From contig NW_022651116.1 of assembly GCF_004027225.2 (NCBI RefSeq), forward strand, positions 5,001-69,000: DNA of 64,000 nt, given 5' to 3'. Made by a program: the position numbers and the translations under genes. This stretch comes from Strigops habroptila (lineage: Eukaryota; Chordata; Aves; Psittaciformes; Psittacidae). The notes under the pieces were generated by a model. That model ran no database searches, was not told the origin of the DNA, and worked only from the letters and a program-made list of their open reading frames with translations. The stretch's first letter is position 1. Every line of letters begins with the position of its first letter. This document shows, in pieces, positions 1 through 19,900 of the stretch.

Positions 1-98
1 CCCGAAGCCCCCTAGATCCTTCTCCTGACCCATAGGGCTTGCTCCTGACCCCCGGGCTGGCTCCTGCTCCCCCTGGCTCCCCTTCTCCTGCTCCTCAC

Positions 99-2138
99 CG
101 CACGTTCTTGAGCATGAAGAGCACCTCGGAGGGCAGGTGGGAACTGCCCATGTCGAACTCGCTCAGGTCGGCCTCCAGCAGCACCGGCGACGGCTCCTTC
201 ATCTGCAGCTTCGGCAGCTCCTTCTGCATGTGCAGGAACCTTGGGGACAAGGAGGTGGCAGCAGCTCACTCTGTGTGTGTCCCCTCGTGTCCCCATCCCC
301 TGGCGCTGGTGGCTCCTCACTTCCTGGCCAGGTTGAACATCCTCAGCCTCCTCTTCATGCGCGGGCGCGAGGCGCTGGAGATGGTCGTGTCCATCAGGGA
401 CGACGTGGATTGGGACACCTGCGGTTGGGGACATGGAGGTGGCGCTCGATGGGGACACCATGAAGCCACCACCACCACCACCCCCCTCGTTGTCACCTTA
501 ATGTCACCTTGCGCATGATCTTGCGCCCGTAGAAGAGCATCTTGTCCCGCTTGCGGAAGCGGTACCTCGGGGACTCCTGCTCCAGGGCTCCTGGGGACAC
601 TGATGGGGACAAGTCAATGGGGACGGTGTCACTCCCCTGTCCCCAAGGCCACCATGGGGGGACACTGATGGGGACAGGTCAATGGGGATGCTGCCACCCC
701 CCATCCCCAAGGCCACCATGGGGGGGACACTGATGGGGACAGGTCAATGGAGATGCTGTCACCCCCCTTGTCCCCAAGGCCACCACAGGGGGACACTGAT
801 GGGGACAAGTCAATGGGGACGCTGTCACCCCCCTGTCCCCAAGGCCACCATGGGGGGACACTGATGGGGACAGGTCAATGGGGATGCTGTCACCCCCTTG
901 TCCCCAAGGCCACAATGGGGGGGACACTGATGGGGACAGGTCAATGGGGACACTGTCACCCCCCTGTCCCCAAGGCCACCATGGTGGGGACACTGATGGG
1001 GACACGTCAATGGGGACGCTGTCACCCCCCTGTCCCCAAGGCCACCATGAGGGGACACTGATGGGGACAGGTCAATGGGGACGGTGTCACCCCCTTGTCC
1101 CCAAGGCCACCATGAGGGGACACTGATGGGGACAGGTCAATGGGGACGTTGTCACCCCCCTGTCCCCAAGGCCACCATGAGGGGACACTGATGGGGACAG
1201 GTCAATGGGGACGGTGTCACCCCCCTGTCCCCAAGGCCACCATGAGGGGACACTGATGGGGACAGGTCAATGGGGACGGTGTCACCCCCCTGTCCCCAAG
1301 GCCACCATGAGGGGACACTGATGGGGACAGGTCAATGGGGACGGTGTCACCCCCCTGTCCCCAAGGCCACCATGGGGGGGACACTGATGGGGACAGGACA
1401 ATGGGGACGCTGTCACCCCCCTGTCTCCAAGGCCACCATGGGGGGACACTGATGGGAACAGGTCAATGGGGATGCTGTTACACCCCTGTCCCCAAGGGCA
1501 CCATGGGGGGGACATTGATGGGGACAGGTCAATGGGGACGCTGCCACCCCCATCCCCAAGGCCACCATGGGGGGGACACTGATGGGGACAGGTCAATGGG
1601 GACAGTGCCACCCCCCTGTCCCCAAGGCCACCGTGGGGGGGACACTCACTCTTCAGGCGCAGGCGGCGCAGCAGGACCACGGTGGCCACGGTGATGGCAG
1701 CGAAGAAGGTGAAGCCCAGGAAGGCCCCCAGCACCTGCAGAGGGACAGGGGGGTCCCCAAGGTGTCCCCAAGGGCGTGGGGACAAGTGGGGGGGTGACTG
1801 GTGGCACTGCCACCATGGTGACATGGAGCCATTGGGGGATAGGACACTGTCCTTTGGGGACATGGGGACACGTTTGGGGCTCTTCAAGGGGTGCTCAACA
1901 GCAGTAGGGACCTGCCACCATCCCTTGGGGACACGGTGGTGTCCCTTCCCTGGGTCCTCACCGTGGAGAGCTGCTCCTCAGTATAGAACAGGGACATCGC
2001 AGCCATCGCGGACTCGTCCTGCGGGGACATGGGGACACCCTGGTGACACCCCATGGGGGGTGATTGTCACCCCCCGTCCGTGGTGGGGACAGCTCCTACC
2101 TCCACCTCCTCCTGCGGCTCCGACTCGCTCTGCCCCAT
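99..2138 (-). CDS. PNPLA6: PNPLA6 (neuropathy target esterase), 5' coding exons, partial
   Basis: ER-anchored phospholipase/lysophospholipase of the NTE family; only the N-terminal part lies in the window. Coding exons on the minus strand, each with AG/GT borders: 2138-2100 (start, [13 protein letters not shown]), 2018-1962, 1734-1650, 590-508, 418-321, 239-99. Phases agree throughout. A membrane anchor is seen in the third exon ([20 protein letters not shown], then RRLRLK), followed by the conserved [19 protein letters not shown] block, [15 protein letters not shown], and [12 protein letters not shown] / [14 protein letters not shown], which leads into the first cyclic-nucleotide-binding-like domain beyond the left edge. 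The SQSTSSL and SRPRM segments fit PNPLA6 better than the paralogue PNPLA7. The catalytic patatin domain is outside the window. Directly downstream of MCOLN1 in the same direction, as in human. Start chosen because the upstream ATG at 3891 would be out of frame after splicing. Confidence 0.9.
597..1645. repeat. 64-bp minisatellite filling a PNPLA6 intron
   Basis: About 16 tandem copies of a 63-66-bp unit built on CACTGATGGGGACAGGTCAA, then GGGGACGGTGTCACCCCC and TGTCCCCAAGGCCACCAT. The array runs almost from splice site to splice site (exons end at 590 and 1650). No gene content of its own. Confidence 0.9.
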
Positions 2139-2429
2139 GGCCCCAACCTGCCAAAACAGCCCAAAGCCACCACGTTGGTGACACGGGGACACAGGGTGGC
2201 CACCGAGGGACGGTGACACCCAAGTGACATCCCCACATGGGTGAAACCCCACCGAGGGGTGGCTTTGGTTGGGGTTTGCTGTGTGATGGGTGCAATAGGG
2301 CCCCCCGAGGGGCTTGGTGACATCAAATGGCCAGGAGGGGACTTTAGTGTCCCCGGTTGGGGACTTCAGTGTCCCCTCCATGGTGGGGACAGGAAGAGGT
2401 GGCAAGAACACTGTGGCTCTGTGGAGGCC

Positions 2430-3300
2430 ACCAGCTGCTGTCACCCACCATGGTGTCACCCATCACTGTGTCAACCTGTCCCTGTCACCCATCACTGTGT
2501 CACCCTGTCCATGCCACCCATCACAGCGTCACCCATCACCGTGTCACCCTGTCCCTGTCACCCATCATGGTGTCACACTATCACCCATCACGGTGTCACC
2601 CATCACTGTGTCACCCTGCCCCTGCCACCCATCACAGTGTCCCCTGTCCCTGTCACCCATCGTGGTATCACACTATCACCCATCACGGTGTCACCCATCA
2701 CTGTGTCACCCTGTCCCTGTCACCCATCACTGTGTCACCCATCACCGTGTCACCCTGCCCCTGCCATCCATCACAGTGTCCCCTGTCCCTGTCACCCATT
2801 GTGGTGTCACACTATCACCCATCACGGTGTCACCCATCACGGTGTCACCCTGCCCCTGTCACCCATCATAGCGTCACCCATCATGGTGTCACCCTGCCCC
2901 TGTCACCTGTCATAGTGTCACCCTGTCCCTGTCACCCATCACAGTATCACCCATCACAGTGTCACCCTTTCAGTGTCACCCATCATGGTGTCACCCTGTC
3001 CCTGCCACCCATCACAGTATCACCCATCACAGTGTCACCCTGTCCCTGTCACTCATCACCGTGTCACCCTGTCCCTGCCACCCATCATGCTGTCACTCTG
3101 TCCCTGTCACCCATCACTGTGTCACCCATCACAGTGTCACCCTGTCCCTGTCACCCGTCATGGTGTCACCCTGTCCCTGCCACCCATCATAGTCTCACCC
3201 TGTCACTGTCACCCACCATGGTGTCACCCTGTCAGTGTCACCCATCATAGTCTCACCCTGTCACTGTCATCCATCACGGTGTCACCCATCACCACCCTTA
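2430..3300. repeat. Minisatellite (CACCCATCAC-GTGTCACCCTG) in PNPLA6 5' intron
   Basis: Irregular tandem array of 14- and 27-bp units such as GTGTCACCCATCAC and CCTGTCCCTGTCACCCATCA, occupying most of the intron between the non-coding first exon and the first coding exon of PNPLA6. Confidence 0.85.
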
Positions 3301-3840
3301 GGTAACAACAACACCCTATAGGTGCCAATTTACCCCCCACATTGCTTCCATTACCCCCCCCATAACCTTCCCCGCTGTTCTACCCCCCCCCCGGGGCAAT
3401 ATTAACACCCCCCCCTTAATACCCTCCCCCCAGCGCACACCCCCCCCCGGTAGTTTTACCCCCCCCATGGCTGCTATTGCCCCATCACCCCCATCTCCTT
3501 CTGCCCCCCTTTGCCCCCCATCCACGGCTATAACTGCCCCCCCCGGGGCTAATATTGCCCCCCCCCCCCCTTATTACCTTATCCCCAAGCTCTTATTGCC
3601 CCATCCAGGGCAATTGGGGGGATGCTGCCCCCCCCAATATTACCCCGCCGAACTAGTTCTGCCCCCCCCCCCATGTTATTGCCCCCTCCCCAGGCTCATA
3701 TTGCCCCCCCTGGGCCTGCATTGCCCCCCCCAAACGGCCCCCCGATGGGTCCTGCACCCCCCAACCCCCCCCGGACCCCCCACAAGGCCGGTTCTGCCCC
3801 CCCCGGATGTTAATGCCCCCCCCGGCCCCCCCCGGCCCTC
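3301..3840. repeat. C-rich low-complexity tract
   Basis: Runs of 6-10 C separated by short spacers (for example TATTGCCCCCCC), with no open gene structure. It lies in the PNPLA6 5' intron next to the first-exon donor; on the minus strand it is a G-run array able to form G-quadruplexes (inference). Confidence 0.7.
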
Positions 3841-3842
3841 AC

Positions 3843-4190
3843 CGGCCGCCGCCTCTCGCCCCGCTCCGGCCCCGGCGCTAACGGAGGTCATGCCCCCTTT
3901 AAAGCGGCCCCGCCCCTCGCTGTGACGTCATACGCAGCGCGGCGCGTCGATGCGGCGGCGCCATGATGGGAAGGTCGAAGAAGGGGACAGAGCGCGGTGA
4001 CTATGGAGGGCGCCATCTTGGGTGTGGCGCACAGGCGTGATGTCATCACAAGGGAAAGGCGCGGGCGGGGTATTGCTGCGGGGGGCGCCATCTTGGGTGT
4101 GGCGGGGAGGGGGTGATGTCATCAAAGGCAGACAGTGAGGGGGGCGTGGCGTGGTGCCGGCGCCATGTTGGGAGTGGCAAGGGGTTGGGA
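3843..4190 (-). promoter_or_regulatory. PNPLA6: PNPLA6 promoter and non-coding first exon
   Basis: A probable 5' UTR exon ends in a good donor at 3843/3842 (GGCCG|GTGAGGG) and can splice to the acceptor at 2147 that opens the first coding exon. Upstream lie a CRE (TGACGTCA near 3923), a GC box and three or four tandem copies of a module made of a YY1-like site (AAGATGGCGCC read on the minus strand, at about 4008-4020 and 4087-4100, weaker at about 3953 and 4160) plus an ATF/CRE-like TGATGTCATCA (about 4037 and 4112). The transcription start is not determined. Promoter role is inferred from motif content and position. Confidence 0.6.
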
Positions 4191-4338
4191 GGGGACACAC
4201 ACACAGCACCCATGGCCCCACTGCCCCCCTGTGACCCCCATGGGCACCCCAGGGTGCTGGCACCCAAACCCCCCTCCCACCCCCCAACACAGGGTCCCCA
4301 CAGCAGCACCCAGAGGCTCCACTCATCTCCCAGGGCGC

Positions 4339-4344
4339 TTTATT
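4339..4344 (-). terminator. MCOLN1: MCOLN1 polyadenylation signal
   Basis: AATAAA on the minus strand (TTTATT on the plus strand), about 0.9 kb past the MCOLN1 stop. I see no earlier canonical signal between the stop and this site, so the 3' UTR probably contains the 41-bp repeat array at 4485-5010. Confidence 0.65.
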
Positions 4345-4484
4345 CACCCACCACAGGGGCACCCATTGGGACCCCCCCATGGGGCACGACTCCTCCTGCC
4401 CCTGGGACAGCCGGCAAAGTCCAGGCTGAGCCCGGCCACAACTCAGTCCATGGATGAAAGAGGCCTTTGGGACCCAATCAAAGG

Positions 4485-5010
4485 GTCACAGAGCTCCAGG
4501 TTGCTCCCAAAAGCTCTTCCAAAGGAGTTCCAAGGCTCCAGGTTTCCCCCCAAAGCTCTTCCAAAGGAGTTCCAAGGCTCCAGGTTGCCTCCAAAAGCTC
4601 TTCCAAGGAGTTCCAAGGCTCCAGGTTGCCTCCAAAAGCTCTTCCAAAGGAGTTCCAAGGCTCCAGGTTGCCTCCAAAAGCTCTTCCAAGGAGTTCCAAG
4701 GCTCCAGGTTGCCCCCAAAAGCTCTTCCAAGGAGTTCCAAGGCTCCAGGTTGCTCCCAAAAGCTCTTCCAAGGAGTTCCAAGGCTCCAGGTTGCCTCCAA
4801 AAGCTCTTCCAAGGAGTTCCAAGGCTCCAAGTTGCCCCCAAAAGCTCTTCCAAAGGAGTTCCAAGGCTCCAGGCTGCTCGAAAAGCTTTTCCAAAGGAGT
4901 TCCAATGCTCCAGATTGCTCCCAAAAGCTCTTCCAAAGGAGTTCCAAGGCTCCAAGTTGCTCCCAAAAGCTCTTCCAAGGAGTTCCAAAGCTCCCAAACC
5001 CATCTCCAAA
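4485..5010. repeat. 41-bp minisatellite in MCOLN1 3' UTR
   Basis: About 13 tandem copies, 39-44 bp apart, of a unit with AAAAGCTCTTCCAAAGGAG followed by TTCCAAGGCTCCAGGTTG. It lies between the MCOLN1 stop codon (5250) and the poly(A) signal (4339), so it is probably transcribed into the mature message. Confidence 0.85.
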
Positions 5011-5249
5011 AGGTCCCGGGCCCCACATTGAGCCTCTATGGGGCTGCCCAGCACCCAGGCTTGGGAGCAGCTCCAAATCCATCAGGAATATCGGGGCCAC
5101 CAGCATCCATTCCGTGTCCCCCCGCCTCTGTCCCCTCTTTGGGGTGTTAAAAGCAGCTATAAAAGAACTTAAAAGCAGAGGGGGACAAAGGGACGTTGTC
5201 CCCAGGGTGTCCCCAAGCTGTCCCCATGGTGTCCCCAAGGGGTCCTGCC

Positions 5250-12895
<7,646 letters not shown>

Positions 12896-13090
12896 GACTC
12901 CGCCGCAGCGCGGCTTCAGCCGCCCGTCTCACGTGACCACGGCTCCGCCCGCCCGCCCCTTTGGCCGTAACCACGCCCCCTTGACGGTAACCCCGCCCCT
13001 TTGTTGGTGTAGCCACGCCCGCCCCCGAATGTGATTGGCCACCCATCGCCCAGCCCGCTGTGGCCACGCCCACCGGCTGGACGTGGCCAC
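12896..13090 (-). promoter_or_regulatory. MCOLN1: MCOLN1 CpG promoter with CLEAR/E-box site
   Basis: GC-rich upstream region with several CCACGCCC/CCGCCC boxes. CTCACGTGAC at 12928-12937 differs by one base from the palindromic CLEAR consensus GTCACGTGAC bound by TFEB/TFE3. It lies about 35 bp upstream of the ATG, the usual place for this site in lysosomal genes, and MCOLN1 is a known TFEB target in mammals. Regulatory function here is inferred. Confidence 0.65.
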
Positions 13091-13109
13091 GCCCACCCCT
13101 GCGCTGCCT

Positions 13110-13735
13110 GTGCCGGGCGTGATGTGGGGGGCACATACATGTACAGTGACATGGGACATGTGGGAACATATATATGTACAATGACATGGGACATGGGGGA
13201 CATACATGTAGGGTGACATGGGACATGTGGGGACACATATGTATGGTGACATGTCGTGGGGAAGACATACATGTACAGTGACATGGAACATGTGGGGACA
13301 CATACGTGTATGATGGCACAGGACATAGAGGAAGACATACATGTACGGTGACATGTGACATGGGGGACACATACATGTACAGTGACGTGGGGACATGTCT
13401 ATGGATGGTGATATGTGGTATGGGGTGACATGCCCACGAATGGCTACACGTGGCGTGGTGGGGCACGTCCATGTCAGGACAGGACATGTGTCATCGGGGG
13501 ACATGTCCATGGATGGTGACATGTGTCATGGGGGGGACACGTGCAGGGGTGTGAACATGACACATGTGGCATGGGGTCATGTGCATGTGGGGGACATGTC
13601 CATGGGTGGTGACATGTGTCATGGGGTGACACGTTCACGAATAGTGACATGTGTCATGGAGGGACATGTCCATGGATAGTCACACGTGGCATGTCCATGT
13701 ACAGCAACATACAGCATGGTGGGACATGCTCACGC
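13110..13735. repeat. Minisatellite between MCOLN1 promoter and CYP4F22 3' end
   Basis: Irregular units of 29-33 bp with ACATGGGACATGTGGGGACA and TACATGTACAGTGAC. It is the whole spacer between MCOLN1 and the upstream P450 gene. Confidence 0.85.
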
Positions 13736-13819
13736 CATGCAGTGACACATGATGGAGGAGGCCACATCCCCACCACCCATCCCCATCACACAGCACCACA
13801 CCATCCCCTCCACGGTACA

Positions 13820-13825
13820 TTTATT
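13820..13825 (-). terminator. CYP4F22: CYP4F22-like polyadenylation signal
   Basis: AATAAA on the minus strand, about 115 bp past the P450 stop codon at 13941. Confidence 0.75.
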
Positions 13826-13940
13826 CCCTTCTCCTCTCTGGGGTGTCCCAATGTCCCCAGGAGGTGTCTCCACGGTGTCCCCAGGAGGTGTCCCCATGGT
13901 GTCCCCAGGAGGTGTCCCCACGGTGTCCCCACGGTGTCCC

Positions 13941-16900
13941 TCAGGCCCCCTTGGGCAGCGGCTCCAGCAGCAGCCAGAGCCCGTCCTCGGTGCGCAGGAT
14001 GAGCTCGGGCTTGCGCCGCGGTGGCCGCGCCGGGTCCGGGCGGATGCGGAACCGAGCCAGCGTCAGGGCCACCACCACCTTCATCTCGGCCATGGCGAAG
14101 CTCTGCCCGATGCAGTTCCTGCCACCACGTCCCCTTCTGTCACCTCCATGGTGACAGCCGGGTGGTGGAACCTCCCCATGGGGATGGAGTTGTCCCCAGG
14201 ACACCCAAACTTGGCTCAATCACCCCTTCAGGCTATGGGGTGTCCCCACCACGGCTTACCTGGGGCCAGCAGAGAAGGGGATGAAGGCCAATGGGGGCCG
14301 TCCCTGGCTGTTCTCTGGGCTGAACCTCAATGGGTTGTAGACCTGGAGTGACATGGCCATGGGGACATGGTTGTCCATACCCATGGTGATGGGGACATCT
14401 CGCTGTCCCATGGTCATGCCACCAAGACCAAGTGGTTCTACCTGAGGGTCGGGCCACATTTCAGGGTTGTGATGGGTCCCGTAGATGCTCATCAAGCAGA
14501 TGACCCCTGGTGGGATGGCAAGGGCCACCTTAAGGACAAGGGGACAAGGAGGTGACACTGGGGACACCCAGGTTGAACCATACCCTTGGGGATGACCCGT
14601 CCATCACGCGTGGCGAGGTCCCGGCTGCAGCGGCGGGACACGGCGACCACCGGGGGATGCAGGCGGAGGCTCTCCTTGATGCACATGGTGGTGAAGGGCA
14701 GGTGGGACAGGTCGTCCCTGGGGGTAAGCGATGGTGGCACTGGTGTCCCCAAGCCCAGGTGGCCAAGGGGTGACACCGGGGACCTCTCACCATTCAATGT
14801 CCTCCACGTCCCGGCCCTTGAGGAGCTCCTGGACCTCCTGGCGGCAGCGGTCCTGGTGCTGCTGGTGGCAGGCCAGGTTGTAGAACAGCCATGACAAGCC
14901 GCTGGCTGTTGTATCATGGCCTGCAGGGACAAGGGGTGAGCTTGGGGACATGGGGGTCACCTCCTTCTGGTGGTGCCTGGTGGTGGCTCATCCTCACCTG
15001 CGAACATGAAGGTGTTGGCCTCAGCCGCAATGTCCTCGTCCGACAGCGTGTTCCCGTCCTCGTCCTGCCAAGGGTGAACATGGTGGTCAAGGGCCAACCA
15101 GTCTATGGGCAACGTGCCACATGGCCACCAGTGTTCCATGGCCACCATCATCCCCTTAGCCACCTCCACCTCCCTATGGCCACCAGCCTACAGCCAGGTC
15201 TGCCTATGGCCACCATCATTCCTTTGGCCACCACCAGGCCACTATGGCCATCATCCTGTGGCAAACCTTCCGTGGTCACCGCCATCCCCTTGGGCCACCA
15301 CCCTATGGCCATCCTTCAACATGGCCACCACCATCCCCTTGGCCACCTCCGCCTCCCTATGCTCAACACCTTATGGACAACCTTCTGTGGTTGCCACCAT
15401 CCCCTTGGCCACCACTACCCCCCCATGACCATCACCACCCCATGGCCAACCTTCCATGGCCACCATCATCCCCTTGGCCACCACCACACCCCTATGACCA
15501 CCATCCTATGGCCAACCTTCCATGACCACCACCATCCCTTTAGCCACCACAATGCCCTTGGTCACCTATGCCCTTGATCACAACCAGATCCTATGGCCAT
15601 CACCCTATGGCCATCACCCTATGGCCAACCTTCCCCATGGCTACCACCATCCCCTTGGCCACCACCCCACAATGGCCATCACCACCCCATGGCCAACCTT
15701 CTATGGCCACCACCATCCCCTTGGCCACCACCACCCCAAAATGGCCATCACCACCCCATGGCCAACCTTCTATGGCTGTCACCATCCCTTTGGCCTCCAC
15801 CATCACTCTATGGCCACCACTATCCCCTTGGCCACCACCACCCTACGATGGCCACCACCACGCTACAATGGCCACCACCACCCTATGGCCAACCTTCTAT
15901 GGCCACCACCATCCCTTTGGCCTCCACCATCACTCTATGGCCACCACCACCCCACAATGGCCACCATCATCCTACAATGGCCACCACCACCCTATGGCCA
16001 ACCTTCTATGGCCATCACCATCCCTTTGGCCTCCACCATCACTCTATGGCCACCACCACCCCACAATGGCCACCACCACCCCATGGCCAACCTCCCCTAC
16101 GGCCACCACCCCTTGGCCCACCTTAGCAAGCAGCAGCAGGTCGATGAAGTCCATGCGCTGGCCGCGGTGTTGGTCCATCCAGGCCTGGTGGCCCAGGCGT
16201 TGGAGAGCCTGGCGCCGGCGCTGCACCACGGCCGCGGTGAAGCCATGGACGGTGGCACAAGCCTGGGTGAAGCGGCGCCCGTCGCCCGAGAGCTGATAAA
16301 GCCACCAGAAGTAATGGAGAAGGCGCTGCTGGCGCTGCACCACCAGCCTGCTCAGCTCCAGGATGGCCTTGATGTACTCGCTGGGCTGCCTATGGGCCAA
16401 CAGGGACCATCAGGGGTGGTCAACAGGGGCCACCTCGATGGCCATGGGGAGCTGCAGCTTGTGGGGGACACCCAAAGGGGACTCAGAGAACTTGAGGTGA
16501 GGGAACAAGGGGGGACCCCAAAGGGACAGGTTGGGAGGGTGGGACCTTGATGGGTGCAAAGCCCATGGGACCATCAGGGATGACCAACAGGGGCCACCCC
16601 AATGGACATGGGGACCTTCAGCTTATGGGGGACATCTAATGGGACCCAGAGCCCTTGAGGTGAGGGCAAAGATGGAATAAGGGGGGACACCAAAGGGACA
16701 GAGTTGGGATGGTGGGACCTTGATGGGTGCAAAGCCCGTGGGACACTGGGAATGACCAACAGGGGTCACCCCAATGGGCATGGGGAGCTTCAATGGGGAC
16801 ATGGGGTGGCAGAAGGTCCCATGGCCATGGGGACATGTGGGACCAAGCTGGGGTGACACTTAAAGAGGACTCCATTGGGGACCAAACCAGGGCAGGGGGG

Positions 16901-19900
16901 ACCCCAGAAGGGACAAGGGGTGACCTTCATGGGTGCAAAGCCACCATGGGGGGACAGAGCTGGGGGAAGGGGTGTTCCCTGTGTGGGGACCATAAGAAGA
17001 GGGGACAGGGTGACACCCAAGGGTGACCCACAGGACACAGGGTGCCGCTCACTGCTGGCAGTGGCTCTCGTGGCTGAAGATGCATCTCTGGAGGGTGTCC
17101 AGGGTGAGGAGGCTCAGCTGGTCCAGCACCTCCAGCGCCACCGCAGCACCCGTGGGGCCCGCTGCTGCCCGCCACTTGGCCTGTGAAGGGATGGGTGCTG
17201 GGGGCAGCTATGGGTGCAAGGTGGGTGCTGGGTACAGGATGGGTCCTGGTGGCAGGATGGGTGCTGGATGCAGGGATGGGTCCCGGTTGCAGGATGGGTG
17301 CTGGGGGCAGGCAGTGGGTGCAGGCAGGGCTATGGGTGCAGGCAGGGCTCTAGGTACAGGTTAGGGTGCAGGCAGTAGGTGCAGGCACTGGCTGCAGGCA
17401 CTGGGTGCAGGCAGGGCTTTGGGTGCAGGCAGTGGGTGTAGGCAGGGTTGTGGGGGCAGGCGGGGGTTGCAGGCAGTGGGTGCAGGCAGTGGGTGCTGGC
17501 AGGGTTGTGGGTGCAGGCAGTGGGTGCAGACGGTGGGTGCAGGCAGGGGTGCAGGCAGGGTTGTGGGTGCAGGCAGTGGGTGCAGGCAGGGGGTGCAGGC
17601 AGGGTTGTGGGTGCAGGCAGTGGGTGCAGGCAGTGGGTGCTGGCAGGGTTGTGGGTGCAGGCAGGGGGTGCAGGCAGTGGGTGTAGGTAGGGTTGTGGGT
17701 GCAGGCGGGGGTTGCAGGCAGTGGGTGCAGGCAGTGGGTGCTGGCAGGGCTGTGGGTGCAGGTCTGGGTGCTCACGTGCATGACGTTGGTGCTCTGGTTG
17801 AAGATGCCCATGTAGGACTTGAGCAGGTCCCCATGGAAGGCGGGTGTCAGGAGGCGCCGGTGCTGCGCCCACTTGTGCCCATGGCTCAGCAGCAGCCCAT
17901 CCCCTGCATGGGGGCACCCATCTCCATCAATGGGGCACCCACGGGTGCTGCCTGCCCCAGCCCACCACCCCCGAGCACCCACTCACCCAGCCAGGGTTTG
18001 AGGAAGCCGTAGAAGAGCCGGTCCTTGGGGGCGATGGAGGCTGCAGGAGGGGAGCAGGGGTGAGGGTGGCATCACTGCAAGGAGGGTGCTGGGGTCCCTT
18101 GGGTGAGGGACCCTCTGTCTGCACCCATAAGCACCACAGGACAGGGGTTTGGGTGCAAGCAGGCCACCACCTTGGTGGTGACACCTTTGGGTGGCCATGG
18201 GGAGCCTCAAGATCAGGTTGGTGGCCACTATTGGGTGCTATAAGGGCTAGCCATGGTGACACCTTTGGGTGGCCATGGGGAGCCTCAAGAATAGGTTGGT
18301 GGCCACTATCAGGTGCTATAAGGGCTAGCCATGGTGACACCTTTGGGTGGCCACAGGGATCCCCAAGGACAGGTTGATGGCCACCATGGCATGGGCTAAC
18401 CCATGTCCCTGCCTTATGGGGCTAACCAAGGGTGACACCTTTGGGTGGCCTTGGGGACCCACAGGGACAGGTTGGTGGCCACTATTGGGTGCTATAAGCA
18501 CTAGCCATGGGTCACATCGTTGAGTGGCCTTGGGGACCCTGAGGGACAGGTTGGTGGCCACTATTGGGTGCTATAAGAGCTAGCCATGGTGATACCTTTA
18601 GCTGGCCCTGGGGACCTTCATGGGGACATGCTGGTGGCCACCATGGCATGGGCACTCACTGGGCCAACCAAGGGTGACCCCTGGGTGCCTCTGAAGCCCC
18701 TTGAGGTTGGCTTGGTGGCTACCACATGATGGGTGCATGGACACGGCCAGCCATGGGGACACCTCTGGGTGACCATGGGGTGCAGGCAGTGGGTGCAGGT
18801 CGGTATTGGGTGCCATGGGGATGGGTGCAGGTCAGTGTTGGGTGCCATGCAGACCCATGGCGCTGGTGCCCTACCTGTGGCCATGAGCACGGGGCGCAGC
18901 GTGTCGGGGTGGAAGAGCCTCAGGGCCGGCATCCAGGGCAGGAACCACCAGAGGCACCCGCGGCGGTACCGGGTCGCCAGCTCCTCCGCCTGCTCCAACC
19001 CCTCCTCCGTGACCTTGGCCTGCCCAGGGGACAAGGGACAGCCTTGGGGACACCCTTGTCCCGAGGGGCATGGCCAGCCTTGGGGACATGCTGGTCCCAT
19101 GGTCATGGCCAGCCTTGGGGACATGCTGGACCCACGGTCATGGCCAAACATGGGGACATGCTGGACCCATGGTCATGGCCAGCCTTGGGGACATGCTGCA
19201 CCCACGGTCATGGCTAGCCTTGGGGACATGCTGGACCCCATGGTCATGGCCAACCTTGATGACATGCTGGTCCCCAGCTCATGGGGATGGTTTCATCCTG
19301 GGGTCACAGATGGTCTTGGGGACACTCAAGCTCATGTGTCAACACTGTGGCCTTGTGTCCTCTCCAAAGTGCCACCACCCTGTGCCTGTCAACCCCACCA
19401 GTGCCATCACTCTGTCCCCACTGTGCGTCCCTCCCAGATGCCACCACCCTGTCCCCACTGTGTCCCCACTGTGTCTCTCCCAGATGCCACCACCCTGCCC
19501 TCACTGTCCCCCCAAGTGCCACCCTCCTGTTCCTGCCACCTCCACACCTCCACAGGAGTCACCACCCTGCCCTTACTGTCCCCCCCAGATGCCACCCCCC
19601 TGTCCCCCCTTGTCCCCCTCTTGTCCCCCCTTGCCCCCCTCTTGTCCTCCCCTCGTCACCCCCGTTACAGCCCGTTGTTCCTACTTGAGCCTCTGTTGTC
19701 CCCCGTTGCCGTCCCATTGTTGCCCCTTTCGTCCCCCCTTGTCCTTCTGTTGTCCTCCCATTGCTGCCCCTCTTGTCCCCCCACTTGTCCCCCCATTGCC
19801 ACCCCATTGTCCCCCCATTGTCCCTCCCTTGTCCCACTGTTGGCACCCTGTTGTTGCCCCTCTTGTCCTCCTTCATCCCCTCGTTGTCCCACCGTTGTCC

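Noticed and set aside
99-2138. Assigning the left-edge gene to PNPLA7
   Set aside because: The SQSTSSL / SRPRM region and position beside MCOLN1 fit PNPLA6; PNPLA7 differs in this region and lies elsewhere in known vertebrate genomes.
3840-3891. ATG at 3891 as the PNPLA6 start
   Set aside because: It lies in the probable 5' UTR exon; splicing to the next exon at 2147 puts it out of frame with the conserved protein, whereas ATG at 2138 is in frame.
15100-16115. Regularly spaced repeats that resemble a CRISPR array (also at 4485-5010 and 57345-59275)
   Set aside because: Units are directly tandem with no unique spacers, and the host is a vertebrate. They are minisatellites.
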